NCBI RefSeq assembly: GCF_000006945.2 | Contig: NC_003197.2 | Location: 2,294,001 to 2,358,000, forward strand | Reading direction: 5' to 3' | From: Salmonella enterica subsp. enterica serovar Typhimurium str. LT2 | GTDB taxonomy: Bacteria > Pseudomonadota > Gammaproteobacteria > Enterobacterales > Enterobacteriaceae | DNA length: 64,000 bases | Shown here: positions 56,918-64,000 of the stretch, piece by piece | Layout of the letters: each line of letters begins with the position of its first letter | Position numbering within the stretch: the stretch's first letter is position 1 | The notes under the pieces: model-generated | What the model saw: only the letters and a program-made list of their open reading frames with translations | Database searches by the model: none | What the model was told of the DNA's origin: nothing | Translations under genes and position numbers: made by a program

Positions 56918-57393
56918 GATGAGGTGTCCTTATCAGCGCGTTGCGGGCGGCGGTGGTTTTCCTGCATCGCCTTTTCCACTTCCGGCGGGGTGTAGTTCTC
57001 GTCATGTTTGGCCAGCACCTCGTGCGCCAGGACGTGGTTGCCCTTCTCCAGGGTGCCCTGCACCACCACCCCCTGCCCCTCGCGGAACAGGTCCGGCAGT
57101 ATCCCCTCATAGCTCACCGTCACCGACCCTTCGGCGTCGTAGAGACTGAAGTTCACCTTCAGCGAGTCCGGGTCGCGCCTGACACTGCCGGGCATCACCA
57201 TCCCGCCGACGCGCAGGCGCTGGCCCGCCGCCGGCAGCTGCTGCGTCTCGCGCTTGCCGTAGAGGATTTCGCCGGGGGTATAGAACAGGTCGATATTCGC
57301 GCGCAGCGCGTACAGGACCAGGGCGGTGGTCAGCCCCAGGCCCGCCAGCACCGCGCAGACCACCCATAGCCGGTTTTTACGTCGCAGGTTCAC
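56914..57393 (-). CDS. ccmE: CcmE, haem chaperone
   Basis: A 159-aa periplasmic OB-fold protein anchored by one N-terminal helix (~9-29). The covalent haem-binding His130 is in [12 protein letters not shown]. It starts with GTG 57393 ([11 protein letters not shown]), overlapping the ccmD stop as GTGA. It receives haem from CcmC and passes it to CcmF. The upstream open frame from 57582 is a shadow. Confidence 0.95.
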   Translation of the reverse strand: MNLRRKNRLWVVCAVLAGLGLTTALVLYALRANIDLFYTPGEILYGKRETQQLPAAGQRLRVGGMVMPGSVRRDPDSLKVNFSLYDAEGSVTVSYEGILPDLFREGQGVVVQGTLEKGNHVLAHEVLAKHDENYTPPEVEKAMQENHRRPQRADKDTSS

Positions 57394-57602
57394 GCGGCCT
57401 CCTGTTGCGCCTGTGCGGCACGCATCCGCGCCTCGCGCGCCCGCTGCTGCGCCACGCCGCGCAGAATGGCCCGGCGCTGCAGCACCGTGTGCAGCGCCAG
57501 CAGCGCCAGCGGCGCCACGGTCATCGCCACCGCCAGCCAGACAAAAAAGGCGTACCCGCCCATGGCGAAAAAATCGCTCCACGATGAAAATGCCGGACTC
57601 AC
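57390..57602 (-). CDS. ccmD: CcmD, small membrane adaptor of the CcmABCD complex
   Basis: A 70-aa protein starting with GTG 57602 ([15 protein letters not shown]), with one helix at ~16-38 and a basic C-terminus. It helps release holo-CcmE from CcmABC. It overlaps ccmC and ccmE by 4 bp each. Confidence 0.93.
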   Translation of the reverse strand: MSPAFSSWSDFFAMGGYAFFVWLAVAMTVAPLALLALHTVLQRRAILRGVAQQRAREARMRAAQAQQEAA

Positions 57603-58336
57603 CGGTGCCCCCTTTTCAGTATCAGTTCGCTCACCCACGGGCGGCGTTTTTCCATCAGTAAAATCAGGTTGCGCATCCGCATCAGCGAAAGCGTCATAAA
57701 GAGCAGCAGGTAGCCGGCGATGGCCCAGCGCAGCGGCGAGCGCATCGCCGGGTCGATACTCTGCTGCATCCGCGTCGAGCCCTGGTGCAGGGTGTTCCAC
57801 CACTCGACGGAATAGTGGATAACCGGCAGGTTCACCACGCCGACCAGCACCAGAATGCCCGCCGCGCGCCCGGCCATTTTACGGTCGTCAAAGGCGTGCC
57901 ACAGGGCGATGACCCCGGCGTAGAGAAACAGCAGCACCAGCTCCGAGGTCAGGCGCGCGTCCCACACCCACCAGGTGCCCCACATCGGTTTGCCCCACGC
58001 CGCGCCGGTGACCAGCGCGATGAAGGTGTACACCGCCCCCACCGGCGCCATCGCCGCGACGGCAAGGCTGGCCATTTTCATCTGCCAGACCAGCCCGGTG
58101 AACGCCGCCACCGCCATCGCCGCATAGATACCCATCGACCAGATGGCCGCCGGGACATGCAGGTACATAATGCGGTAGCCCTCCCCCTGCTGGTAGTCCG
58201 CCGGGGCGAAACCAAAGCCCCGGACCCAGCCCGTGGCCAGCACAATGATGCCGGCCGCCGCCAGCCACGGCACGAGCCTGCCGCAAATCTGATACAGCCG
58301 GGGCGGCGCCGCCAGCTGATGAAGGGTTTTCCACAT
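57599..58336 (-). CDS. ccmC: CcmC, haem delivery protein
   Basis: A 245-aa inner-membrane protein with six helices. The WWD signature [12 protein letters not shown] lies near residue 118. It loads haem on CcmE. ATG 58336 ([17 protein letters not shown]) is the family start; ATG 58345 adds three residues. Confidence 0.96.
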   Translation of the reverse strand: MWKTLHQLAAPPRLYQICGRLVPWLAAAGIIVLATGWVRGFGFAPADYQQGEGYRIMYLHVPAAIWSMGIYAAMAVAAFTGLVWQMKMASLAVAAMAPVGAVYTFIALVTGAAWGKPMWGTWWVWDARLTSELVLLFLYAGVIALWHAFDDRKMAGRAAGILVLVGVVNLPVIHYSVEWWNTLHQGSTRMQQSIDPAMRSPLRWAIAGYLLLFMTLSLMRMRNLILLMEKRRPWVSELILKRGHR

Positions 58337-58387
58337 AGTCGTCACCTGACCTCCTGAAACCAGTAAAATGTCCGTCGCGCCGGGGCG

Positions 58388-59047
58388 CTACTGCACGCTG
58401 AGGCGCAGCGCCGCCGCGGTGGCGAACGGGCTTAACGTCGCGCTGCCCGCCAGCAGCGCTCCCAGCACCGCCAGATAGCCGTCAGCGGGTAAATGCATCG
58501 ATGCCGCGTCCATCGCCGCGGCGGCGAAAATCAGCACCGGGACACTCAGCGGCAGCACCAGAATGCCCAGCAGGACGCCGCCGCGCCGCAGCCCGGCCGT
58601 CAGCGCAACGCCCGGCGCGGCGAGAAACCCCAGCGCCGGCGTGCCGAGCAGCAGCGTCAGCGCCATGATTTTCCAGCCGTACACGTCCATCCCCAGCAGC
58701 AGCGCCACCAGCGGGGAGAGCATAATCAGCGGCAGGCCGGTCACCGCCCAGTGGGCCAGCACCTTCGCCAGCACCACCGCCGGCAGCGGCACCGGCAGCA
58801 GCATCAGCTGCTCCAGGCTGCCGTCCTGCAGGTCGTCGCGAAACAGCCGCTCCAGCGCCAGCAGCGAGGCCAGCAGCGCCGCCACCTGGATGATGCCCGG
58901 CGCGATACGCGCCAGCAGCTGCGGCTGCGGCCCGACGCTTAACGGAAACAGGGTGATGACCATCAGGAAGAACCACAGCGGGCCGGCGATGTCCGCGCCG
59001 TGGCGGAACGCCACGCGCAGTTCGAGACAGAAGACACGCCACATCAC
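58388..59047 (-). CDS. ccmB: CcmB, ABC transporter membrane subunit
   Basis: A 219-aa protein with six helices ([17 protein letters not shown] start). With CcmA it forms the ABC module that drives release of haem-CcmE. It overlaps ccmA by 4 bp; a 51-bp spacer to ccmC follows. Confidence 0.95.
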   Translation of the reverse strand: MMWRVFCLELRVAFRHGADIAGPLWFFLMVITLFPLSVGPQPQLLARIAPGIIQVAALLASLLALERLFRDDLQDGSLEQLMLLPVPLPAVVLAKVLAHWAVTGLPLIMLSPLVALLLGMDVYGWKIMALTLLLGTPALGFLAAPGVALTAGLRRGGVLLGILVLPLSVPVLIFAAAAMDAASMHLPADGYLAVLGALLAGSATLSPFATAAALRLSVQ

Positions 59048-59667
59048 AGCCCGGCCCCCCCGCCGGTCAGCGCCAGGCGGCGGACGGTGTCCGCGGCCCC
59101 CGGCAGCGGCTGGTGGGTGGTGAGAATGACCATCCCGCCCTGCGCCGTGTGCGCCGCCATCCGCCGGGTGAGGCGCGCCACGCCGTTAACGTCAATGGCG
59201 GTGAACGGTTCGTCGAGCACCCACAGCGCGGCGCGGGTCAGCCACAGGCGGGCCAGCGCCACCCGGCGCTGCTGCCCGGCCGAGAGCTGAGCGACCGGCA
59301 CGTCCTCAAATCCCGCCAGCCCGGCCTGCGCCAGCGCCTCCGGGAGACGCGCGCCGTCGCCGGGGTGGAAGAAGTGCAGGTTCTCCCGCGCCGTCAGGCG
59401 GGTTTTGATCCCCGGCTGGTGCCCTATCCACAGCAGACTGCGATGGAAGCTGTCGCGCACGCGGCGCAGGGGTTCGCCCTGCCAGTACACCTCCCCGCCG
59501 TCCGGGCGCGCCAGCCCGGTCAGCAGGCGCAGCAGGGTGGTTTTTCCGGCGCCGTTGCCGCCGGTGACCTGCACCCACTCCCCGGCCTCCACGGTGAACG
59601 ACAGCCCGCGAAACAGCGTCCTCTCGTCCCGCTCGCAGTACAGATCTCTGGCTTCAAGCATTCCCAC
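59044..59667 (-). CDS. ccmA: CcmA, ABC transporter ATPase
   Basis: A 207-aa ATPase. Walker [10 protein letters not shown] is near residue 36, signature LSAGQQRR near 128 and Walker [13 protein letters not shown] near 150. It powers CcmB. Begins at 59667 (MGMLEARDL); Met3 is an alternative. It follows napC after 14 bp. Confidence 0.96.
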   Translation of the reverse strand: MGMLEARDLYCERDERTLFRGLSFTVEAGEWVQVTGGNGAGKTTLLRLLTGLARPDGGEVYWQGEPLRRVRDSFHRSLLWIGHQPGIKTRLTARENLHFFHPGDGARLPEALAQAGLAGFEDVPVAQLSAGQQRRVALARLWLTRAALWVLDEPFTAIDVNGVARLTRRMAAHTAQGGMVILTTHQPLPGAADTVRRLALTGGGAGL

Positions 59668-59681
59668 TCATCAACGTCCTG

Positions 59682-60284
59682 TCAGAAACCTGGTTTAACA
59701 TCACGCATATCCGGCAGTTTATGCGCGATCCCTTTGTGGCAATCGATACAGGTCTGTCCATCTTTTACCGCCTGATCGTGCATTTTCGCCGCGACGCCTT
59801 TTTGCGCGGTCAGATCCATAAAGTCGAAATTGTGGCAGTTACGGCATTCCTGCGAGTTGTTGTCTTTCATGCGCCGCCACTCATTTTGTGCCATTGTCAG
59901 GCGATGAGCTTCAAATTTCTGCGGTGTATCTATCAGCCCAAATACCTTCGCATACAGCTCTTTACTGGCTTTGATCTTACGGATCATCTTCGGCCCCCAC
60001 TCATGCGGCACATGGCAGTCAGGACAGGTGGCACGAACGCCGCTACGGTTGTTGTAGTGGACGGTTTCCATATACTCCTCATACACCGTGTTGCGCATTT
60101 CATGGCAGCTAATACAAAACTCTTCGGTGTTAGCCTTTTCCATTCCGGTATTGAAGCCGCCCCAGAAGATGATGCCGCCGATAAAACCGATTAACAGCAG
60201 CGTCCCCAACGCCAGGCGGCTGGGGCTGCGCCACCATCGCCAGACGCGCTTTATCCAGCCGGGTTTACGGTTAGAATTTTCCAT
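59682..60284 (-). CDS. napC: NapC, tetrahaem quinol dehydrogenase
   Basis: A 200-aa membrane-anchored cytochrome c of the NapC/NirT family. One N-terminal helix (~21-42) is followed by four CxxCH haem motifs: CISCH, CPDCH, CRNCH and CIDCH. It passes electrons from the quinol pool to NapAB. In the nap operon after napB (9-bp gap). Confidence 0.97.
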   Translation of the reverse strand: MENSNRKPGWIKRVWRWWRSPSRLALGTLLLIGFIGGIIFWGGFNTGMEKANTEEFCISCHEMRNTVYEEYMETVHYNNRSGVRATCPDCHVPHEWGPKMIRKIKASKELYAKVFGLIDTPQKFEAHRLTMAQNEWRRMKDNNSQECRNCHNFDFMDLTAQKGVAAKMHDQAVKDGQTCIDCHKGIAHKLPDMRDVKPGF

Positions 60285-60293
60285 AATGACCTC

Positions 60294-60743
60294 TTATTTC
60301 CCGTAACCTTGCGAGGGGGTAAAGGTATTGTCGATAATCGGCGCGGTATCAGACTGCGGTACGTGGCACTGCAGGCAGAAATAACGACGCGGCGCGACGT
60401 TGCCCGACACTTTACCGTCGCTGTCCATAAAGTGCGTCGGACTGATACGCGGCGCGCCCGTCGTACGATAACTTTCCACGCCGTGGCATTGCAGACAGCG
60501 GTTGGTATTGGTCGTCACCTGGTAGCCCTCGACGCTGTGCGGGATCATCGGCGGCTGGTTGACGTAATTTAGCGGCATACGTTCCTGCTCTTTCGGCATA
60601 CGAATCGCCCCTTCCTGCGTCCCGGATACTTCCGGCGACTGGCTCAGATCCACTCCGTTTGCCGCCCAAACCGCACCACTTACCACCAGGGCAAGCGTGG
60701 CCATCCATTGACACAGCGCTTTCATCAGGTCATGGCTTTTCAT
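60294..60743 (-). CDS. napB: NapB, dihaem small subunit of periplasmic nitrate reductase
   Basis: A 149-aa periplasmic protein. The signal peptide ends VWAA near residue 27. Two haem motifs: CLQCHG near 76 and CLQCHV near 123. It passes electrons to NapA. Start ATG 60743 is the family start. In E. coli it lies immediately after napH; here a small inverted-repeat element of about 110 bp separates them. Confidence 0.96.
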   Translation of the reverse strand: MKSHDLMKALCQWMATLALVVSGAVWAANGVDLSQSPEVSGTQEGAIRMPKEQERMPLNYVNQPPMIPHSVEGYQVTTNTNRCLQCHGVESYRTTGAPRISPTHFMDSDGKVSGNVAPRRYFCLQCHVPQSDTAPIIDNTFTPSQGYGK

Positions 60744-60773
60744 TGTTTCGCTCCCGAACTCCATCGCATTTAC

Positions 60774-60890
60774 ACTTCATCCTTCGAGCTGCCTCTTTGT
60801 TGGCTGCGCTCGAAAATCCCAGTCACATCGTTATCTATGCTCCCGGGGATTTCCTCGCTTACCGCCGCGATGCATCCCGAATGATGTTGC
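60774..60890. repeat. small inverted-repeat element inserted at the napH-napB junction
   Basis: CATCCTTCGAGCTGCCTC (60779-60796) is an imperfect inverted copy of GATGCATCCCGAATGATG (60869-60886). The centre holds the CTCCCGGGGAT block seen in a recurrent enterobacterial intergenic repeat. Its right end supplies the last ~9 codons and the stop of napH. The E. coli napH tail (RWSSGAK-type) survives only as untranslated sequence at 60745-60768. Confidence 0.7.
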
Positions 60891-61728
60891 GTATCGTTAT
60901 TGTAAAAACATCCTCAGAACAGACATCCACGCAGCGACCGCAGGTCATGCAGTCGCGGTGAGTGACCTGCGCCGGGCTTTGCTCATCCAGCACCGGCGCA
61001 CGTAGCACATGCGGTTCCGGGCAAACATGAAAACAATCCATACAGCGATTACATTTCTCACGTTTTTTGGCCGTCACGGTCACTACGCCTTTACTGCCTA
61101 GCACGCCATACAGCGCGCCCATCGGGCAAATATGACCGCACCAACCGTGCTCAACGACTAATAAATCAAATAAAAACAAAGCAATAATCAACAACGCGCC
61201 GCTACTAAATCCCATAATCAGACTACGACCTAACAGCGACACGGGATTAATCCATTCCCACAGCAGCGTGCCGGTCAACGCCGAACCGATTAACACCACC
61301 ACCAGAAGGACGTACCGTATATGGCGTGGAATCGTCGCAGACTGGTTCAGGTCAAATTTCCTGCGCATCCAGTTAGCCAAATCGGTAACGGGGTTTAGCG
61401 GGCAAACCCAACTGCAAAATAATCGCTTTCCCGCCAGCGCATACAGCACAGCGATAATCACTGCTCCCGTCAGCGCCACGGTAGCGGGAAGATGTCCACT
61501 GGCGAGACTTTCCAGGGTAATCAGCGGATCGGTCAACGGGAGGGTATCGAACAGCAAACTACTGCTGTAGTTGCCATGCAAAACCCAAAAGCCCAGCCAC
61601 GGGCCGCTGAGAAACATCCCCAGCACCATAAACTGGCTGATACGGCGTAACACCAGCCAACGGTGGCTACGCCACCAGCCTTTTTTCGCCCGCGCTTCTC
61701 GCCCGGCGTCGCGTTTACGATTTGCCAT
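60859..61728 (-). CDS. napH: NapH, ferredoxin-type quinol dehydrogenase subunit, C-terminus altered
   Basis: A 289-aa inner-membrane FeS protein. Four helices are present, with CxxxCP motifs after TM2 and TM4 ([18 protein letters not shown]). Two [4Fe-4S] ferredoxin motifs lie near the C-terminus ([24 protein letters not shown]). With NapG it forms the ubiquinol branch of Nap electron transfer. After FTIT the usual ending is replaced by [11 protein letters not shown], coded by an inserted repeat. Both clusters are intact, so function is probably kept. Overlaps napG by 14 bp. Confidence 0.94.
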   Translation of the reverse strand: MANRKRDAGREARAKKGWWRSHRWLVLRRISQFMVLGMFLSGPWLGFWVLHGNYSSSLLFDTLPLTDPLITLESLASGHLPATVALTGAVIIAVLYALAGKRLFCSWVCPLNPVTDLANWMRRKFDLNQSATIPRHIRYVLLVVVLIGSALTGTLLWEWINPVSLLGRSLIMGFSSGALLIIALFLFDLLVVEHGWCGHICPMGALYGVLGSKGVVTVTAKKREKCNRCMDCFHVCPEPHVLRAPVLDEQSPAQVTHRDCMTCGRCVDVCSEDVFTITIRNIIRDASRR

Positions 61729-62410
61729 CTTTCCCCTCCAGCCAGCCGAAGCGGTAATGGTGTCCTAACTCCCCTTTCGCCAATGACAACGGCAACACTT
61801 TTATCGCTGGTTGCTCCAGTACGCAGACTTTTTCGCATTTGCCGCAGCCGGTACAGGCGTCGCTGTGTACGGTGGGCAGAAAGCGCGCATGTTTGCCGGT
61901 GCGCATGTTGCGATCCAGCTCCAGCGTGATGGCCTCATCGATTTTCGGGCATTCGCGGTAACAAACGTCGCAGCGCAGCCCCTGAAAGTTGAGGCAGTTT
62001 TCCTGATCCAGCAGCACCGCCAGCCCCATGCGCGAGTCATCAATGGAGGCGATATCTTTATTCAGCGCCCCGCTGGGGCAGACTTTGGCGCACGGAATGT
62101 CTTCACACATTTCGCAGGGGATGTCGCGAGCGACGAAATAGGGCGTGCCTGCCGATAGTCCGGAGGCCAGCGTCGCCAGTTTTAGCGTGTCGTATGGACA
62201 CGCCTGAACGCACTGCCCGCAGCGCACACAGGCGCTGGCGAAGACATTTTCATTCAGCGCGCCAGGCGGACGCAGCCGCACGCCCGATGCGCGCGCGGTT
62301 TGCTGTTGCAAGCCCAGCGCCACGCCAACCGCCGCCAGCCCGCCCGCAGTGCGCACAACATCACGCAGGAAGCGGCGGCGGCCATTTTGGGGTTTCGCTG
62401 TACGGGACAT
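61715..62410 (-). CDS. napG: NapG, periplasmic ferredoxin-type protein
   Basis: A 231-aa FeS protein exported by the Tat pathway: twin-arginine RRRFLRD near residue 11, signal ends ~41 (ARA). Four [4Fe-4S] binding motifs are visible: [26 protein letters not shown], the CDVCYRECP block and [11 protein letters not shown]. It carries electrons from NapH toward NapC/NapB. It is 6 bp after napA. Confidence 0.95.
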   Translation of the reverse strand: MSRTAKPQNGRRRFLRDVVRTAGGLAAVGVALGLQQQTARASGVRLRPPGALNENVFASACVRCGQCVQACPYDTLKLATLASGLSAGTPYFVARDIPCEMCEDIPCAKVCPSGALNKDIASIDDSRMGLAVLLDQENCLNFQGLRCDVCYRECPKIDEAITLELDRNMRTGKHARFLPTVHSDACTGCGKCEKVCVLEQPAIKVLPLSLAKGELGHHYRFGWLEGKDGKS

Positions 62411-62416
62411 AACGCG

Positions 62417-64000
62417 TTACACCTTCGCCAGCTTAACGGCGCACTTCTTGAAGTCCGTCTCTTTAGAGAGCGGGTCCGTCGCATCCAGCGTCAGGTTGTT
62501 CACTAGCTGAGCGGCATCGAAGAACGGCATATACACCAGTCCCTGCGGCGGACGGTTACGTCCACGCGTTTCGACAATCGAAATCACTTCGCCGCGGCGG
62601 GACGACACTTTAACCTTATCCCCACGACGCAGATCGCGCGCTTTCGCATCCAGCGGGTGAATAAAGACCACCGCTTCCGGGAAGGCGCGATGCAATTCAG
62701 GCACGCGGCGCGTCATACTGCCGGTATGCCAGTGTTCCAGCACGCGACCGGTGGAAAGCCACAGATCGTACTCGTTGTCCGGCGACTCCGCCGCGGGTTC
62801 AAATGGCAGCGCGAAGATCACCGCTTTGCCATCCGGTTTACCGTAGAATTTGTACCCTTCCCCCGCTTTTACATACGGGTCGTTGCCTTCGCTGTAACGC
62901 CATTGCGTCTCTTTGCCTTCCACGACCGGCCAGCGCAGACCGCGCGCGTTGTGGTAATCGTCGAACGGCGCCAGATCGTGCCCGTGGCCACGTCCAAACC
63001 AGGCGTATTCTTCAAACAGCCCTTTTTGCAGATAGAAGCCCAGCTCACGAGACTCATCGTTTAACTGATCCTCTTTCAGCTCGCTCAGCGGGAATTTGCT
63101 GACCGCCGGCGTGGCGAACAGAACGTCATACAGCGTTTTGCCGCGCAGCTCCGGCTTCTGAGCCAACAACGCCTCCGGCCAGACCTCCTCGGTTTTAAAA
63201 CGACGGGAGAACTGCACCAGTTGCCAGAGGTCGGATTTAGCTTCGCCCGGCGCTTTAATTTGCTGACGCCAGAACTGCGTGCGGCGTTCGGCGTTGCCGT
63301 AAGCGCCTTCTTTCTCAACCCACATGGCGGTCGGCAGGATCAGATCCGCAGACAGCGCGCTCACCGTCGGGTAAGGATCGGAAACAATGATAAAGTTACG
63401 CGGATCGCGCCAGCCCGGCATCCGATCTTCATTGATGTTCGGCCCGGCCTGCATATTGTTATTACACATTACCCAGTAGACGTTCAGCTTGCCGTCTTTC
63501 AACGCGCGATCCTGCGCCACCGCGTGTAAACCCACTTTTGCCGGAATAGTGCCAGCGGGGATCTGCCAGTGTTTTTCGCAGATATCACGGTGTTTTTCGT
63601 TCGTCACGACCATGTCTGCGGGTAGACGGTGTGAGAAGGTTCCCACTTCACGCGCCGTACCGCAGGCGGAAGGCTGGCCTGTCAGCGAGAAAGGACCGCA
63701 GCCAGGCTGGGAGATTTTTCCGGTCAGCAGATGGAGGTTGTAAACCAGGTTATTCGCCCACACGCCGCGGGTATGCTGGTTAAAACCCATCGTCCAGTAA
63801 GAGATCACGCGCTTATTCGGATCGGCGTAGAGCTGTGCCAACTGTTCCAGTTGATCTTTCGGCACGCCGGTCATTTCAGCGGTCTTGTCCAGCGTATATT
63901 CTGCCACGAAGGCTTTATACTCGTCGAAGCTCATCGGCTCGGAAGCGTCGGAGCCCGGATTCTTCGCCGCTTTTTCCAGCGGGTGCGTCGGGCGTAAGCC
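62417..64000 (-). CDS. napA: NapA, periplasmic nitrate reductase catalytic subunit (partial, C-terminal part)
   Basis: The C-terminal 527 or so residues of the molybdenum bis-MGD enzyme; the N-terminus (Tat signal and FeS cluster) lies beyond 64000. Visible blocks are [26 protein letters not shown] and [17 protein letters not shown] of the molybdopterin oxidoreductase domain, and the C-terminal MGD-binding domain with [20 protein letters not shown]. It reduces nitrate to nitrite. The reading continues to the window edge, upstream of Met at 63934. Confidence 0.97.
   Translation of the reverse strand, partial: GLRPTHPLEKAAKNPGSDASEPMSFDEYKAFVAEYTLDKTAEMTGVPKDQLEQLAQLYADPNKRVISYWTMGFNQHTRGVWANNLVYNLHLLTGKISQPGCGPFSLTGQPSACGTAREVGTFSHRLPADMVVTNEKHRDICEKHWQIPAGTIPAKVGLHAVAQDRALKDGKLNVYWVMCNNNMQAGPNINEDRMPGWRDPRNFIIVSDPYPTVSALSADLILPTAMWVEKEGAYGNAERRTQFWRQQIKAPGEAKSDLWQLVQFSRRFKTEEVWPEALLAQKPELRGKTLYDVLFATPAVSKFPLSELKEDQLNDESRELGFYLQKGLFEEYAWFGRGHGHDLAPFDDYHNARGLRWPVVEGKETQWRYSEGNDPYVKAGEGYKFYGKPDGKAVIFALPFEPAAESPDNEYDLWLSTGRVLEHWHTGSMTRRVPELHRAFPEAVVFIHPLDAKARDLRRGDKVKVSSRRGEVISIVETRGRNRPPQGLVYMPFFDAAQLVNNLTLDATDPLSKETDFKKCAVKLAKV

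Noticed and set aside
54872..56995. A 707-codon plus-strand open frame across ccmG, ccmF and ccmE
   Set aside because: It arises from the extreme GC content of the ccm genes, which removes stop codons on the opposite strand. The translation is low-complexity His/Gln/Arg/Pro-rich sequence. The minus-strand genes are clear.

Overview
The window is chromosomal DNA of a Salmonella enterica strain, most like serovar Typhimurium. Gene order follows the enterobacterial cirA-lysP-yeiE-yeiH-nfo-fru-setB ... yejABEF-bcr-rsuA-yejH-rplY-yejKLM-proL ... narP-ccm-nap backbone. On top of it sit Salmonella markers: opvAB (O-antigen chain-length switch), oafA (O5-antigen acetylase), sspH2 (type III effector) and pagL (lipid A deacylase). 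All names come from reading the translated sequence; no database search was run.

Layout. 1-2.5 kb: a Salmonella accessory pair, a SerB-like HAD phosphatase and an organophosphate (UhpC/UhpT-like) transporter. 2.5-14.9 kb: cirA with a Fur-type box, lysP, yeiE/yeiH, nfo, the fruBKA operon with two Cra operators, and setB. 15.0-16.4 kb: opvAB behind an AT-rich control region with four GATC sites spaced 50-23-50 bp, then yeiW. 16.7-36.7 kb: yeiP (efpL), yeiR, lpxT, mepS, a CSS-EAL phosphodiesterase (rtn/pdeN), yejABEF, yejG, bcr, rsuA, radD, rplY, an unrecognised membrane protein, yejK, yejL, yejM, and the tRNA-Pro(GGG) gene proL.

36.82-50.98 kb: a degraded lambdoid-type prophage integrated in the 3' end of proL. 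A 16-bp core is repeated at both ends (36821-36836 and 50963-50978), and the right copy also carries a second version of the proL terminator. No integrase, repressor, terminase or intact head/tail set is visible. What remains is SOS-type genes (UmuD-like, DinI-like), a holin fused to a portal-protein tail, a truncated prohead protease, three tail-fibre/assembly modules in different stages of decay, an antiterminator Q, and a DUF968/HNH gene. Three intact cargo genes stand out: oafA, sspH2 and a low-GC KAP-family P-loop ATPase lying against the late-gene direction between Q and the holin.

51-64 kb: pagL just outside the right attachment site, then narP, the cytochrome c maturation operon ccmABCDEFGH (very GC-rich) and the periplasmic nitrate reductase operon (napA partial, napG, napH, napB, napC), all read leftward as one nap-ccm block. 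The NapA, NapB and NapC redox proteins include c-type cytochromes that need the Ccm system, and NarP is the nitrate/nitrite response regulator for this block in E. coli.

Theme. Many genes here change the cell envelope: opvAB, lpxT, mepS, yejM, oafA and pagL. The best candidates for less-described biology are the KAP ATPase in the prophage remnant, the phosphatase-transporter pair at the left end, the 206-aa membrane protein between rplY and yejK, and a small inverted-repeat element that has rewritten the NapH C-terminus.
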